From contig NZ_BDBC01000031.1 in assembly GCF_001612785.1 (NCBI RefSeq), forward strand, positions 124,001-188,000: 64,000 bases of DNA, read 5' to 3'. The DNA is from Nocardia beijingensis NBRC 16342 (lineage in GTDB: Bacteria; Actinomycetota; Actinomycetes; Mycobacteriales; Mycobacteriaceae). Made by a program: the position numbers and the translations under genes. Positions 55,253-62,998 of this stretch are shown here, piece by piece. How positions within the stretch are numbered: position 1 is the first letter of the stretch; each line of letters starts with the position of its first letter. The notes beneath the pieces are model-generated. The model was not told the origin of the DNA. It made no database searches and was given only the letters and a program-made list of their open reading frames with translations.

Positions 55253-56887
55253 ATGTCCGACGCGTACATCATTTGTTCCGACCTGTCGTTCTCCTGGCCG
55301 GATGACACTCCGGTCTTCGATGGACTGTCCTTCAGCGTGCCCGGTGGCCGGACCGGGCTGGTGGCCCCGAACGGCGCCGGGAAGAGCACCCTGCTCCGGC
55401 TCATCGCCGGTGATCTTCGGCCCAGCGGCGGGGGCGTTTCGGTGCAGGGAGTACTCGGATGCCTCCCCCAGAATCTGCCACTGACCGGCGATCTGACCGT
55501 GGCCGAGGTGCTGGGAATCGCGCCGATCCTCGCCGCACTGGACGCGGTGGAGTCCGGCGACACCAGCGAGGAACATTTCTCCACCATCGGTTCCGACTGG
55601 GACATCGAGGAGCGCACCCGAGCCCAGCTGGCGCGCCTCGGCCTCGACCACCTGTCCCCCGACCGACGTCTGCACACGCTGAGCGGTGGGCAGATCGTCT
55701 CCCTGGGGCTCGCAGCGCAGCTGTTGCGCCGACCGGAGGTGCTGTTACTCGACGAACCGACCAACAACCTCGACGCGGACGCCCGCCACCGGCTCTACGA
55801 TCTGCTCGCGGACTGGAACGGCTGCCTGTTGCTGGTCAGCCATGATCGCGCGCTACTCGAACGTATGGACCGCATCGCCGAACTCGACCGCGGCGAGATC
55901 CGTTTCCACGGTGGCAACTTCACCGCGTACGAAGCCGCGGTTCGCGCTGAGCGCGAGGTCGCCGAGAAGAACATCCGCAACGCCGAGCAGGAACTCGAGC
56001 GCGAGAAGCGGGAGCTACAGCAGGCGCGGGAACGGGCAGCGCGCCGCGCGAGCAACGCCACACGCAACCTGGGCAACGCCGGATTGCCGAAGATCTTCGC
56101 GGGAACCATGAAACGCAATGCCCAAGAGTCGGCCGGGAAAGCGAGCGAGACGCACTCGGCGCGCGTGGGAGCGGCGAAGAATCGGCTCGACCAGGCCGAA
56201 CGCGCCCTGCGCGAGGAGCAGCGGATAGTGGTGGAATTGCCCGGCACCGAAGTTCCCTCGGGTCGGACGGTTTTCGCCGGCGAGCGCATCGACTTCCAGT
56301 ACGAGCAGCGGCCGATTCTCACCGGCGTCGATCTGATCATCCGCGGCCCCGAAAGGATCGCGGTGACCGGGGCGAACGGCGTGGGGAAATCGACTCTGCT
56401 GCGGCTCATCCACGGCGATCTGGCCCCGCAGGGCGGGCAGATCACTCGCGCCGAGGGCCGCGTCGCCTATCTGTCGCAGCGGCTGGACCTGCTCGACCCC
56501 GCGCGCACCGTCGCGGAGAACCTGGCCCTGTTCGCGCAGAACATGCCCGAGTCTCGGCGCAGGAATCTCTTGGCGCGCTTCCTTTTTCGCGGTTCACGAG
56601 TCGATCTGCCGGTCGGCGTGCTCTCCGGCGGCGAACGGCTGCGCGCCACCCTCGCGTGCGTCTTGTTCGCCGAACCGGCGCCCCAACTGTTGCTGCTCGA
56701 CGAACCGACCAACAACCTCGACTTGATCAGCGTCGGCCAGTTGGAGAGCGCGCTGAATGCCTACCGGGGCGCCTTCGTGGTGGTCAGCCACGACGAACGC
56801 TTCCTCGCCGAGGTCGGGGTGCGACGCTGGCTGCGCCTGTCCGAAGGCAGGCTGCTCGAGGTCGGTGCACCAGGGCCGGTCGCCTGA
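55253..56887 (+). CDS. ABC-F subfamily ATPase (ribosome-acting type)
   Basis: 544 residues, two ATP-binding cassettes and no membrane part. First Walker A APNGAGKSTLLRL (about 38-50), signature LSGGQIVSLGLA, Walker B LLLDEPTNNLD; second TGANGVGKSTLLRL (about 371-384), LSGGERLRATLA, LLLDEPTNNLD. A charged inter-domain linker with coiled coil (EKNIRNAEQELEREKRELQQ, about 243-262) reaches toward the peptidyl-transferase centre in relatives. Such proteins release ribosome-targeting antibiotics or tune translation. ATG 55253; leader 55100-55183 suggests induction. It may be a resistance gene; not proven. Confidence 0.93.
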   Translation: MSDAYIICSDLSFSWPDDTPVFDGLSFSVPGGRTGLVAPNGAGKSTLLRLIAGDLRPSGGGVSVQGVLGCLPQNLPLTGDLTVAEVLGIAPILAALDAVESGDTSEEHFSTIGSDWDIEERTRAQLARLGLDHLSPDRRLHTLSGGQIVSLGLAAQLLRRPEVLLLDEPTNNLDADARHRLYDLLADWNGCLLLVSHDRALLERMDRIAELDRGEIRFHGGNFTAYEAAVRAEREVAEKNIRNAEQELEREKRELQQARERAARRASNATRNLGNAGLPKIFAGTMKRNAQESAGKASETHSARVGAAKNRLDQAERALREEQRIVVELPGTEVPSGRTVFAGERIDFQYEQRPILTGVDLIIRGPERIAVTGANGVGKSTLLRLIHGDLAPQGGQITRAEGRVAYLSQRLDLLDPARTVAENLALFAQNMPESRRRNLLARFLFRGSRVDLPVGVLSGGERLRATLACVLFAEPAPQLLLLDEPTNNLDLISVGQLESALNAYRGAFVVVSHDERFLAEVGVRRWLRLSEGRLLEVGAPGPVA

Positions 56888-56900
56888 ACGGGTAGGGGGA

Positions 56901-56928
56901 GCAGCCGCCTGTCAGCACAGGCGGCTGC
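56901..56928. terminator. Perfect 12-bp hairpin between convergent genes
   Basis: GCAGCCGCCTGT (56901-56912) and ACAGGCGGCTGC (56917-56928) pair exactly with a CAGC loop, 13 bp after the ABC-F stop and before the convergent DUF3140 gene. Confidence 0.8.
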
Positions 56929-56974
56929 GAACTCTCCTTCGGCGAAGCGGCAGACGCGGCGATGGATTGCCGCG

Positions 56975-57307
56975 TCAGCTTTTCATCGGATCATGGCCCC
57001 AGTTCATCAGCGAATAACGCCATCTACTGTTCTCGATGTCCCCCGAAGGTCGCTGCTCGAGATGGCGATGCGCATATCCGATGACTTTGCGCATGTGCGC
57101 GTAATCGTCGCCGGACGGTTCCTTTTTCTCGAGGATGTCGATGATGCGCCGACCGCTGGCGTGCCCGGTCGACTCGCCACCGCCTTCGGGTTTCTGTCCC
57201 ACCGACTTCGATTCGTCGGTGTCGAGCCACCGGCGCAGTTCCGCCGGGGTCATGTTGACGATCTGGTCGAATTGCGTGCGCGTATCTTCGTCGTCGGTCG
57301 TCGTCAT
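56975..57307 (-). CDS. DUF3140 domain-containing protein (second copy)
   Basis: 110 residues. TRTQFDQIVNMTPAELRRWL (about 9-28) and the end RWRYSLMNWGHDP show the DUF3140 core, with a central SGRRIIDILEKKEPSGDDYA. It differs strongly from the copy at 44932 in the N-terminal residues, so the duplication is old or the two were acquired separately. It lies 21 bp after a DUF2945 gene in one transcript; these two families are frequent neighbours. Function unknown. Confidence 0.9.
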   Translation of the reverse strand: MTTTDDEDTRTQFDQIVNMTPAELRRWLDTDESKSVGQKPEGGGESTGHASGRRIIDILEKKEPSGDDYAHMRKVIGYAHRHLEQRPSGDIENSRWRYSLMNWGHDPMKS

Positions 57308-57328
57308 GGTGCGGCTCCGATTTCCATG

Positions 57329-57547
57329 TCAGTCGTCGTTCGGACGCAGCGCGCCGGGTTTGTGCACCGCATCACGACCGCTTTTCGCGCTGCGGACTCG
57401 ATACTGCGGCTCCTCTTCGGAGGCCCGTACGGTCCGTCCGGCCGCCTCGGTATCGGACGTGATCACTTCTTCGACCGTGCCCTCGGCGGTGCTGCCGTGG
57501 CTGTTCCACTCGACTTCGTCACCTTTGCGAAAAGATTGCTTACCCAT
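57329..57547 (-). CDS. DUF2945 (Hva1/TUDOR-like) small protein
   Basis: 72 residues. FRKGDEVEWNSHGSTAEGTV (about 6-25) then QYRVRSAKSGRDAVHKPGAL is the small beta-barrel of PF11160, called hypervirulence-associated protein TUDOR domain. Such barrels may bind nucleic acid or modified peptides; bacterial function is unknown. ATG 57547 is used because relatives start MGKQSFRKGD; an upstream frame adds seven residues. Operon with DUF3140. Confidence 0.9.
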   Translation of the reverse strand: MGKQSFRKGDEVEWNSHGSTAEGTVEEVITSDTEAAGRTVRASEEEPQYRVRSAKSGRDAVHKPGALRPNDD

Positions 57548-57645
57548 GCCATATTCCTTACCGTCCACGTATTCAACGAGGTCGTTGTACCCGTGCGACG
57601 GCCGGGGAAACTGATAGCTGGGTAGCCGTCGAGTGCTCGTCCAGA

Positions 57646-58482
57646 TCAGTACCGTTCGACCGCAGGCGGCGTCAGCGTGGAGTCGCGGAGCGGTCCGATC
57701 GTTTGCTCGAACGCCTTGTGCCAGGAACCGTCGGCGATCATCTGTTCGATCGCGTCATTGAGCTTGGTGCGGGTCTCCTGATCGCCCTTCTTCAGGCCGA
57801 TGCCGTACTTCTCCGTGGTGAAGGTGTTGCCGACGAGCTTCAGTTCACCGGACGCCTGCCCCGCGAAACCGGCCAGGATGATGTCGTCGGTGGTCACCAC
57901 GTCGACCGAACCGCGCCGCAAGGCTTCGATGCACTGCGAATAGTTGTCGAGTTCCACCAGCTGTACATCCTTGGCGTAATGATCCTTGACGTATTGCGCC
58001 GGAGTGGAGCCTTTGACCGAGCACAGCTTCTTGTTGCCGGTCAGCGACTCGACACCGGTGATATCGGTGGTCTCGTTCTTCACCAGCAGCGCCTGCCCGG
58101 CCACGAAATACGGTCCGGCGAAATCGACTTTCTGTTTGCGCTCCTCGGTGATCGAATAGGTGGCGACTACGAAGTCCACCTCGCCGTTCATGATCATCTT
58201 CTCCCGCTGAGCCGACGGCGCCTCGGTGAAGGTGATGCCCTCGGGCCGGACGCCGAGCTTGCTCGCCACGTACTTGGCGATCTCGACGTCGTACCCCTGG
58301 TAGGAGCCGTCCGTTTCGCGAAACCCGAGTCCGGGCTGATCGAACTTGATGCCGATGGTGAGCTTGCCGTCGCGAATATGATCGGCCGTGGTGGCGGCTT
58401 CGCTGCCGCCACCGCAGGCGGTGGCGACCAGGGCGACGGCGATCGCTCCGATACCGAGGCGAAGTGTTCGGTTGATGCTCAT
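57646..58482 (-). CDS. ABC transporter substrate-binding lipoprotein (glutamate/polar amino acid type)
   Basis: 278 residues. Signal peptide with lipobox VATAC (Cys23). The periplasmic-binding-protein type 2 fold is indicated by GKLTIGIKFDQPGLGFRETD (about 39-58), GYDVEIAKYVASKLG (about 63-77) and VDFVVATYSITEERKQKVDF. The GVESLTGNKKLCSVKGSTPA segment with its Cys pair (LCSVKG, YSQCIE) is typical of actinobacterial GluB-like proteins. No permease or ATPase gene is adjacent, so it is an orphan or works with a distant transporter. Confidence 0.9.
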   Translation of the reverse strand: MSINRTLRLGIGAIAVALVATACGGGSEAATTADHIRDGKLTIGIKFDQPGLGFRETDGSYQGYDVEIAKYVASKLGVRPEGITFTEAPSAQREKMIMNGEVDFVVATYSITEERKQKVDFAGPYFVAGQALLVKNETTDITGVESLTGNKKLCSVKGSTPAQYVKDHYAKDVQLVELDNYSQCIEALRRGSVDVVTTDDIILAGFAGQASGELKLVGNTFTTEKYGIGLKKGDQETRTKLNDAIEQMIADGSWHKAFEQTIGPLRDSTLTPPAVERY

Positions 58483-58771
58483 CGAAATCGGCTCCTTCTC
58501 ACGGTGAGCTGTCAGGCCGGACCTGCGACACGTCATCTTTCCCGGAACTTCCGGCGCCCGGCTCGACCGTTCTCCCCGCCGGTGGAAAGGGTGTACCGCA
58601 TGCGGACGGACTCTCCCGTTCGGGCCGTGGCGGCACCGATGGCACCAGCACGGCGCTCGGCAGGCGCGAGGCGTCCGCGCCGGCGCGGCCGAGACGCTGC
58701 TGCCCACTGACGCCGAGGAGGGCCTCCCTCGTGGACTCGCCGACGTGGGCTACACGGCGTAGGCCAGCCGC

Positions 58772-59602
58772 TCAGGGGGCGATCGGTGCGAAGGGGCGCG
58801 TTTCGTCGTGGCCGAGACGCACCACACCGGCCGACGATTCCTCGACTTCGTTCCACGCTCCGGGCAGATCGCGCAGCGGCTCGGAGACCACGAAGCGGGC
58901 GTCCTCGCCCAGCGTGCGGAGCGCTCGCACTTCCGGGTGCAGGGCACGCACTTTCGCCACATCGTTGGAATAGAACAGCGATCGCGACCGCCGTTCGGTG
59001 GAATACCGGAAGAACCACATGGATTCGCCGTCGGTGGTCGCGACGGTCATCTGTACCGGAGCCTCGACCTCGTGTACGCGGCCGACGTCCTCGATGAAGC
59101 CGACCGCGCGGGCGACCGCGCCGAACGGGTCGTCGACGAGCCCGAAGGTCAGTGCCAGGAAGAAGAACAATTCCGAATCCGTCGACCCCTCGATGTCGGC
59201 GAACAAGAAGGGATCGACCGCCGTCGCCAAATCGCGCTTGCACTGCCGGAACCCGCGCAGCGCTCCGTTGTGCATCCACAACCAGTGCCCGCGCCGGAAC
59301 GGGTGACAGTTGCTGCGCTGCACCTCGCTGCCGGTCGACGCGCGCACGTGCGCGAAGAACAGCGACGTCTGCACCTCGGCCGCGATCTCCCGTAGGTTGC
59401 GGTCGTTCCAAGCCGGTTCGACGCTCTTGAACACCGCAGGCCGCGGGCCCGTGCCATACCAGCCGATCCCGAAGCCGTCACCGTTCGTGGTCGTCGCGCC
59501 GAGCTGGGAGTGCAGGCTCTGATCGATCAACGAATGCACCGGCCGGAACAAGAGGTCCTCGGCCCGGATCGGCTCACCGGAATAAGCCATCCACCTGCAC
59601 AT
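58772..59602 (-). CDS. Class II glutamine amidotransferase (YafJ/EgtC-like)
   Basis: 276 residues with the N-terminal nucleophile Cys2 (MCRWMAYSGEPI). NGDGFGIGWYG (about 40-50), FAHVRASTG (about 83-91) and HNGALRGF (about 111-118) are the Ntn-hydrolase glutaminase motifs. EgtC of ergothioneine synthesis belongs to this group, but the rest of an egt cluster is absent, so I leave it as a general amidotransferase-like hydrolase, possibly a gamma-glutamyl hydrolase. It is 58 bp upstream of nothing on its strand; modC ends just above it. Confidence 0.9.
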   Translation of the reverse strand: MCRWMAYSGEPIRAEDLLFRPVHSLIDQSLHSQLGATTTNGDGFGIGWYGTGPRPAVFKSVEPAWNDRNLREIAAEVQTSLFFAHVRASTGSEVQRSNCHPFRRGHWLWMHNGALRGFRQCKRDLATAVDPFLFADIEGSTDSELFFFLALTFGLVDDPFGAVARAVGFIEDVGRVHEVEAPVQMTVATTDGESMWFFRYSTERRSRSLFYSNDVAKVRALHPEVRALRTLGEDARFVVSEPLRDLPGAWNEVEESSAGVVRLGHDETRPFAPIAP

Positions 59603-59660
59603 CCATCGATTGAAGCAGACCGAACGGTATTCAGCTACCTGCGTCGCGTCGGCCAGTGGG

Positions 59661-60710
59661 TCAGGCCGGGTAGGACTGGGTTTCGGTGGCCTTCACCGCA
59701 GCCCACAGCCGCTGCCCCGGACGCAGGCGCAACTCGGCGACGGTAGCCGGGGTGATGTCGGCGAGCACGGACGGGGCGCCGTCCAGACGGACCCGGGTGA
59801 TGTGCGCGTGTTGCTCGATGCCGGTGATCGTGACCGGCCAGCTGTTGCGCGGGCTGCCGACGGGTTGTTCCGGATGCAGGCCCACCGCGGTCGGGCTGAA
59901 GGCCACGTGCACCCGTCCGTGCGCGGGTTCGGCGACGGTGATGACGCCGCCACCGTCCAGGTCGACAGTCGTGCCGCGCGCGGTGCCACGGTAGAGGTTG
60001 AGGCCCATCAGAGTGGCCACGTAATCGGAGCGCGGTCTGGCCGCGACCTGCGCGGGCGGTCCGTGCTGGACGACCGCGCCGTCCTCCAGGATGACCAGCC
60101 GGTCGGCGAGGACCATGGCGTCGAGCGGATCGTGGGTGACCAGAACGGTGTGGCCGGGGTAATCGCGCAGGTGGTGGGCAAGGTCAGAGCGCACGTGCAG
60201 CTTGGTGCCCGCGTCCAGCGCCGCGAGTGGCTCGTCGAGCAGCAGCAGCTGTGGTTCGGTGGCCAGCGCACGGGCCAGGGCGACCCGCTGCGCCTGCCCT
60301 CCGGACAGCGCCCTGGGCTTGCGATGCGCGTAGTCGGCCAGTCCGACGCGTTCGAGCCATGCGGTGGCCCGCGCCCGCGCGGCGCCGCGCCCGCAGCCGC
60401 GAGCGCGCAGCCCGAAGGCGACGTTCTCCAGCGCCGACAGGTGCCCGAACAGCAGGTAGTCCTGGAACACGACGCCGACCCTGCGGCGTTCGGCGGGCAC
60501 GAATGCCGCCGGTGGCGCGTCCCACGTGGTCCCGTCCAGCCGGATGTGCCCGCCGGTCAGCGCGATCAGCCCCGCCATGGCTCGCAGCGCAGTGGTCTTG
60601 CCCGCCCCGTTCGGCCCGAGCAGAGCGATCACTTCGCCCGGCGCGGCGACAAGGGGCAGTTCGAGCGCGAACTGTCCGCGCGCGATCCGCAGGTCGGCCT
60701 CCAAGCTCAT
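59661..60710 (-). CDS. modC: Molybdate ABC transporter ATP-binding protein ModC
   Basis: 349 residues. Walker A LGPNGAGKTTALRAMAG (about 32-48), Q-loop VVFQDYLLFGHLS, signature LSGGQAQRVALARAL (about 133-147), Walker B LLLLDEPLAALD and switch VTHDPLDAMVLADR. The C-terminal 100 residues form a TOBE/Mop domain (NLYRGTARGTTV, then QHAHITRVRLDG) that senses molybdate. Last gene of the operon. ATG 60710 overlaps the ModB stop by 4 bp; an earlier in-frame start six codons upstream is not needed. Confidence 0.95.
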   Translation of the reverse strand: MSLEADLRIARGQFALELPLVAAPGEVIALLGPNGAGKTTALRAMAGLIALTGGHIRLDGTTWDAPPAAFVPAERRRVGVVFQDYLLFGHLSALENVAFGLRARGCGRGAARARATAWLERVGLADYAHRKPRALSGGQAQRVALARALATEPQLLLLDEPLAALDAGTKLHVRSDLAHHLRDYPGHTVLVTHDPLDAMVLADRLVILEDGAVVQHGPPAQVAARPRSDYVATLMGLNLYRGTARGTTVDLDGGGVITVAEPAHGRVHVAFSPTAVGLHPEQPVGSPRNSWPVTITGIEQHAHITRVRLDGAPSVLADITPATVAELRLRPGQRLWAAVKATETQSYPA

Positions 60711-61519
60711 ATCGCTCCCCTGATCCACCGTTCCCGCAACGCCACCAGGACGGCGACCGAGACGGCCAGCAGCACGAGGCTGAGCACGATCGCGGCCTCC
60801 GGGTCGGTCTCCAGCGCGAGATAGACCGCCAGCGGCATGGTGGTGGTGCGGCCGGGAAAGTTGCCGGCGAAGGTGATGGTGGCGCCGAACTCACCGAGCG
60901 CGCGGGCCCAGCACAGCACCGCGCCCGCGACCACCCCCGGCAGCACCGACGGCAGTGTGACCCGGCGGAAGGCGTACCAGCGAGTGGCGCCGAGCGTGGC
61001 GGCCGCCTCCTCGAAGCGCGGATCGGCCGCCCGCAAGGCTCCTTCGACGGAGATCACCAGGAAAGGCATGGCCACGAAGGCTTCGGCCACGATCACCCCG
61101 GCGGTGGTGAACGGCAACGAGACCCCGAACCATTCGTAAAGATACCGCCCGAGCAGTCCGCGCCGTCCCAGCACCAGTAGCAGTGCGACACCGCCCACCA
61201 CCGGCGGCAGCACCAGCGGCACCGTGACCAAGGCGCGGATCAGCCCGCGCCCCGGCAGTTCGGCGCGCGCGAGCACCCAGGCCAGCGGGATGCCCAAGAC
61301 CACGCAGATCGCCGTGGCCGCCGTCGCGCACCACAGCGAGAGCCGCAGCGCGTGGCCGACTTCGACGCTGAACAACCGATCCGGCATGGCCGACCACGGC
61401 GCTCGCGCCAGCAGCCCGATGAGCGGTACGACCAGGAACGCCAGCCCGCAGGCCGCGGGCAGCATCAGCGCGACCGGCCGCCGCCCCAGCACCGCCCGCC
61501 GCCGCGAAGGCGTGATCAC
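60707..61519 (-). CDS. modB: Molybdate ABC transporter permease ModB
   Basis: 270 residues, five to six membrane helices. The cytoplasmic EAA loop EEAAATLGATRWYAFRRVTL then PSVLPGV (about 169-196) contacts ModC, and WARALGEFGATITFAGNFPG (about 206-225) is the diagnostic molybdate/sulfate permease stretch. Start GTG 61519 overlaps the modA stop by 4 bp (GTGA), and the end overlaps modC (ATGA), so the three are tightly coupled. Confidence 0.95.
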   Translation of the reverse strand: MITPSRRRAVLGRRPVALMLPAACGLAFLVVPLIGLLARAPWSAMPDRLFSVEVGHALRLSLWCATAATAICVVLGIPLAWVLARAELPGRGLIRALVTVPLVLPPVVGGVALLLVLGRRGLLGRYLYEWFGVSLPFTTAGVIVAEAFVAMPFLVISVEGALRAADPRFEEAAATLGATRWYAFRRVTLPSVLPGVVAGAVLCWARALGEFGATITFAGNFPGRTTTMPLAVYLALETDPEAAIVLSLVLLAVSVAVLVALRERWIRGAI

Positions 61520-62310
61520 GGCGTATCGAATCCCGCCGCGGCGAAGACCGGCCTGGCCTGCTCCGATGTCACGAAGTCCACGAACGCCGCGGCGGCCGCC
61601 GCGTTCGGCGCGTGCGCGAGCGGCGCGATCGGGTAGTCGTTGACCGCCTTGCCGGACTCCGGGAAGTCGATGCCTTCGACCTTGCCGCCCGCCGCCTCGA
61701 CATCGGTGCGGTATACCAGCGCCGCGTCGACTTCACCGAGCGTGACCTTGGTCAGCACCGCTTTCACGTCCTGCTCGCGGGTATCGGGTCGCGGTGTGAT
61801 GCGCGCGCTCTCGAACACCATCTCGGCTGCCGCGCCGCAGGGCACCTGCTCCGCACACAACGCGAGCTTCGGCTCGGCCCTGCCGAAATCGGCCAGCCCG
61901 GTGATGTGTCCCGGATTGCCCTTCGGCACCGCGATCTCGAGCCGGTTGCGCACGAAGGTGACCGGCGCGGCGGTGACTTCGCCCTTGTCGCGGACCTGCT
62001 GCATGTTCTTCGGTGCGGCGGAGGCGAACACGTCGGCCGGTGCTCCCTGATTGATCTGCTCGGCGAGCGCGGAACTCGCGCCGAAGCTGTAGATCACCTT
62101 CACGCCCGGATGCGCGGCCTCGAACTGTTTGCCGAGTTCGGTGAAGGTCTCGGTCAGCGAGGCGGCGGCGAACACGGTCACCGTGCCGGTGACACGCCCC
62201 GCACCGGTGTGGTCGGGCGTGTCGTCCGAACGGCATCCCGCCGCGCTCACGACAGCCAGCACGGTCGCGGTCGCGACACCCAGATGGCGAATCATCTTCA
62301 ATCTCGTCAA
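61516..62310 (-). CDS. modA: Molybdate-binding lipoprotein ModA
   Basis: 264 residues. Lipoprotein signal peptide ending SAAGC. TVFAAASLTETFTELGKQFE (about 45-64) contains the oxyanion-binding Ser of ModA; GASSALAEQINQGAPADVFA (about 77-96) and GEVDAALVYRTDVEAAGG (about 203-220) are further family motifs. It captures molybdate or tungstate for ModBC. The start is either TTG 62310, which overlaps the regulator stop (TTGA), or ATG 62295; both keep the signal peptide. I keep the coupled TTG. Confidence 0.95.
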   Translation of the reverse strand: MTRLKMIRHLGVATATVLAVVSAAGCRSDDTPDHTGAGRVTGTVTVFAAASLTETFTELGKQFEAAHPGVKVIYSFGASSALAEQINQGAPADVFASAAPKNMQQVRDKGEVTAAPVTFVRNRLEIAVPKGNPGHITGLADFGRAEPKLALCAEQVPCGAAAEMVFESARITPRPDTREQDVKAVLTKVTLGEVDAALVYRTDVEAAGGKVEGIDFPESGKAVNDYPIAPLAHAPNAAAAAAFVDFVTSEQARPVFAAAGFDTP

Positions 62311-62705
62311 CTTTCCGGTATCTCCACGACGACGTGCGTGGACTTCACCGATGCGACAGCGACACTGCCGACGTCCAGACCGAGTTCGTCCACCGATTCC
62401 CGGCTCAGCAACGACACCAGCCGGAACGGTCCGGCCTGCATCTCCACCTGCGCCATCACGGTGTCCTTCACCACCCGGGTCACGATTCCGCGCATCCGGT
62501 TGCGGGCCGACGCCGCGACCGTCACACCGGGCTCGGGCGCCTCGGCGTTGGCCCGCAGGAACTCGGCGAGCTCACGACCGCCGACGCCCTTGCGGCCGTT
62601 GTCCAGCTGAATCGCGGTCAGACGGCCTTGATCGATCCATCGGCGCACCGTGTCGTCGCTGACACCCAGCAACGCGGCGGCTTCACTAATCCGTAGATTC
62701 GACAC
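62307..62705 (-). CDS. HTH-Mop molybdate-responsive regulator (ModE-like)
   Basis: 132 residues. N-terminal excisionase/MerR-type helix-turn-helix SEAAALLGVSDDTVRRWIDQ (about 7-26) and a C-terminal Mop/TOBE domain (RNRMRGIVTRVVKDTVMAQV, about 69-88, then LVSLLSRESVDELGL). This is the compact actinobacterial counterpart of ModE, expected to bind molybdate and control the downstream modABC. GTG 62705 follows TAAACT by 7 bp, with an inverted repeat just upstream, suggesting a leaderless, autoregulated transcript for the whole operon. Confidence 0.9.
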   Translation of the reverse strand: MSNLRISEAAALLGVSDDTVRRWIDQGRLTAIQLDNGRKGVGGRELAEFLRANAEAPEPGVTVAASARNRMRGIVTRVVKDTVMAQVEMQAGPFRLVSLLSRESVDELGLDVGSVAVASVKSTHVVVEIPES

Positions 62706-62712
62706 GATCGAC

Positions 62713-62735
62713 AGTTTATTGCCGCATTCGCGGTA
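62713..62735 (-). promoter_or_regulatory. Leaderless -10 and inverted repeat of the mod operon
   Basis: Minus-strand TAAACT (62718-62713) is 7 bp before the GTG. Directly upstream lies TGCCGC-attc-GCGGTA (62720-62735), an inverted repeat with one mismatch pair, placed between -35 and -10. Confidence 0.45.
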
Positions 62736-62998
62736 TGGATAATCGATCCGCTCCGCGATATCGACTCCTCTGGCCGCCCGGCCCTTGCGTCGGCACGGCA
62801 CCGCCGTCATGACCGGACGGCGTGGTCGATGTCTTCTGCGGGGATGGCGCCGGACGGCTTCGCGGTGCGGCGGCGTCCGCCGTCGAGGTGGTCGGGCGAG
62901 CGTTGCCGCCGGTGCGGCATTCCGCTGGCTATACCGTCGTGGTACGCCACCGCTCGCGCAGTCGTGGCGCACGGCCGACCAGAAGGACCTCGAGCGAT

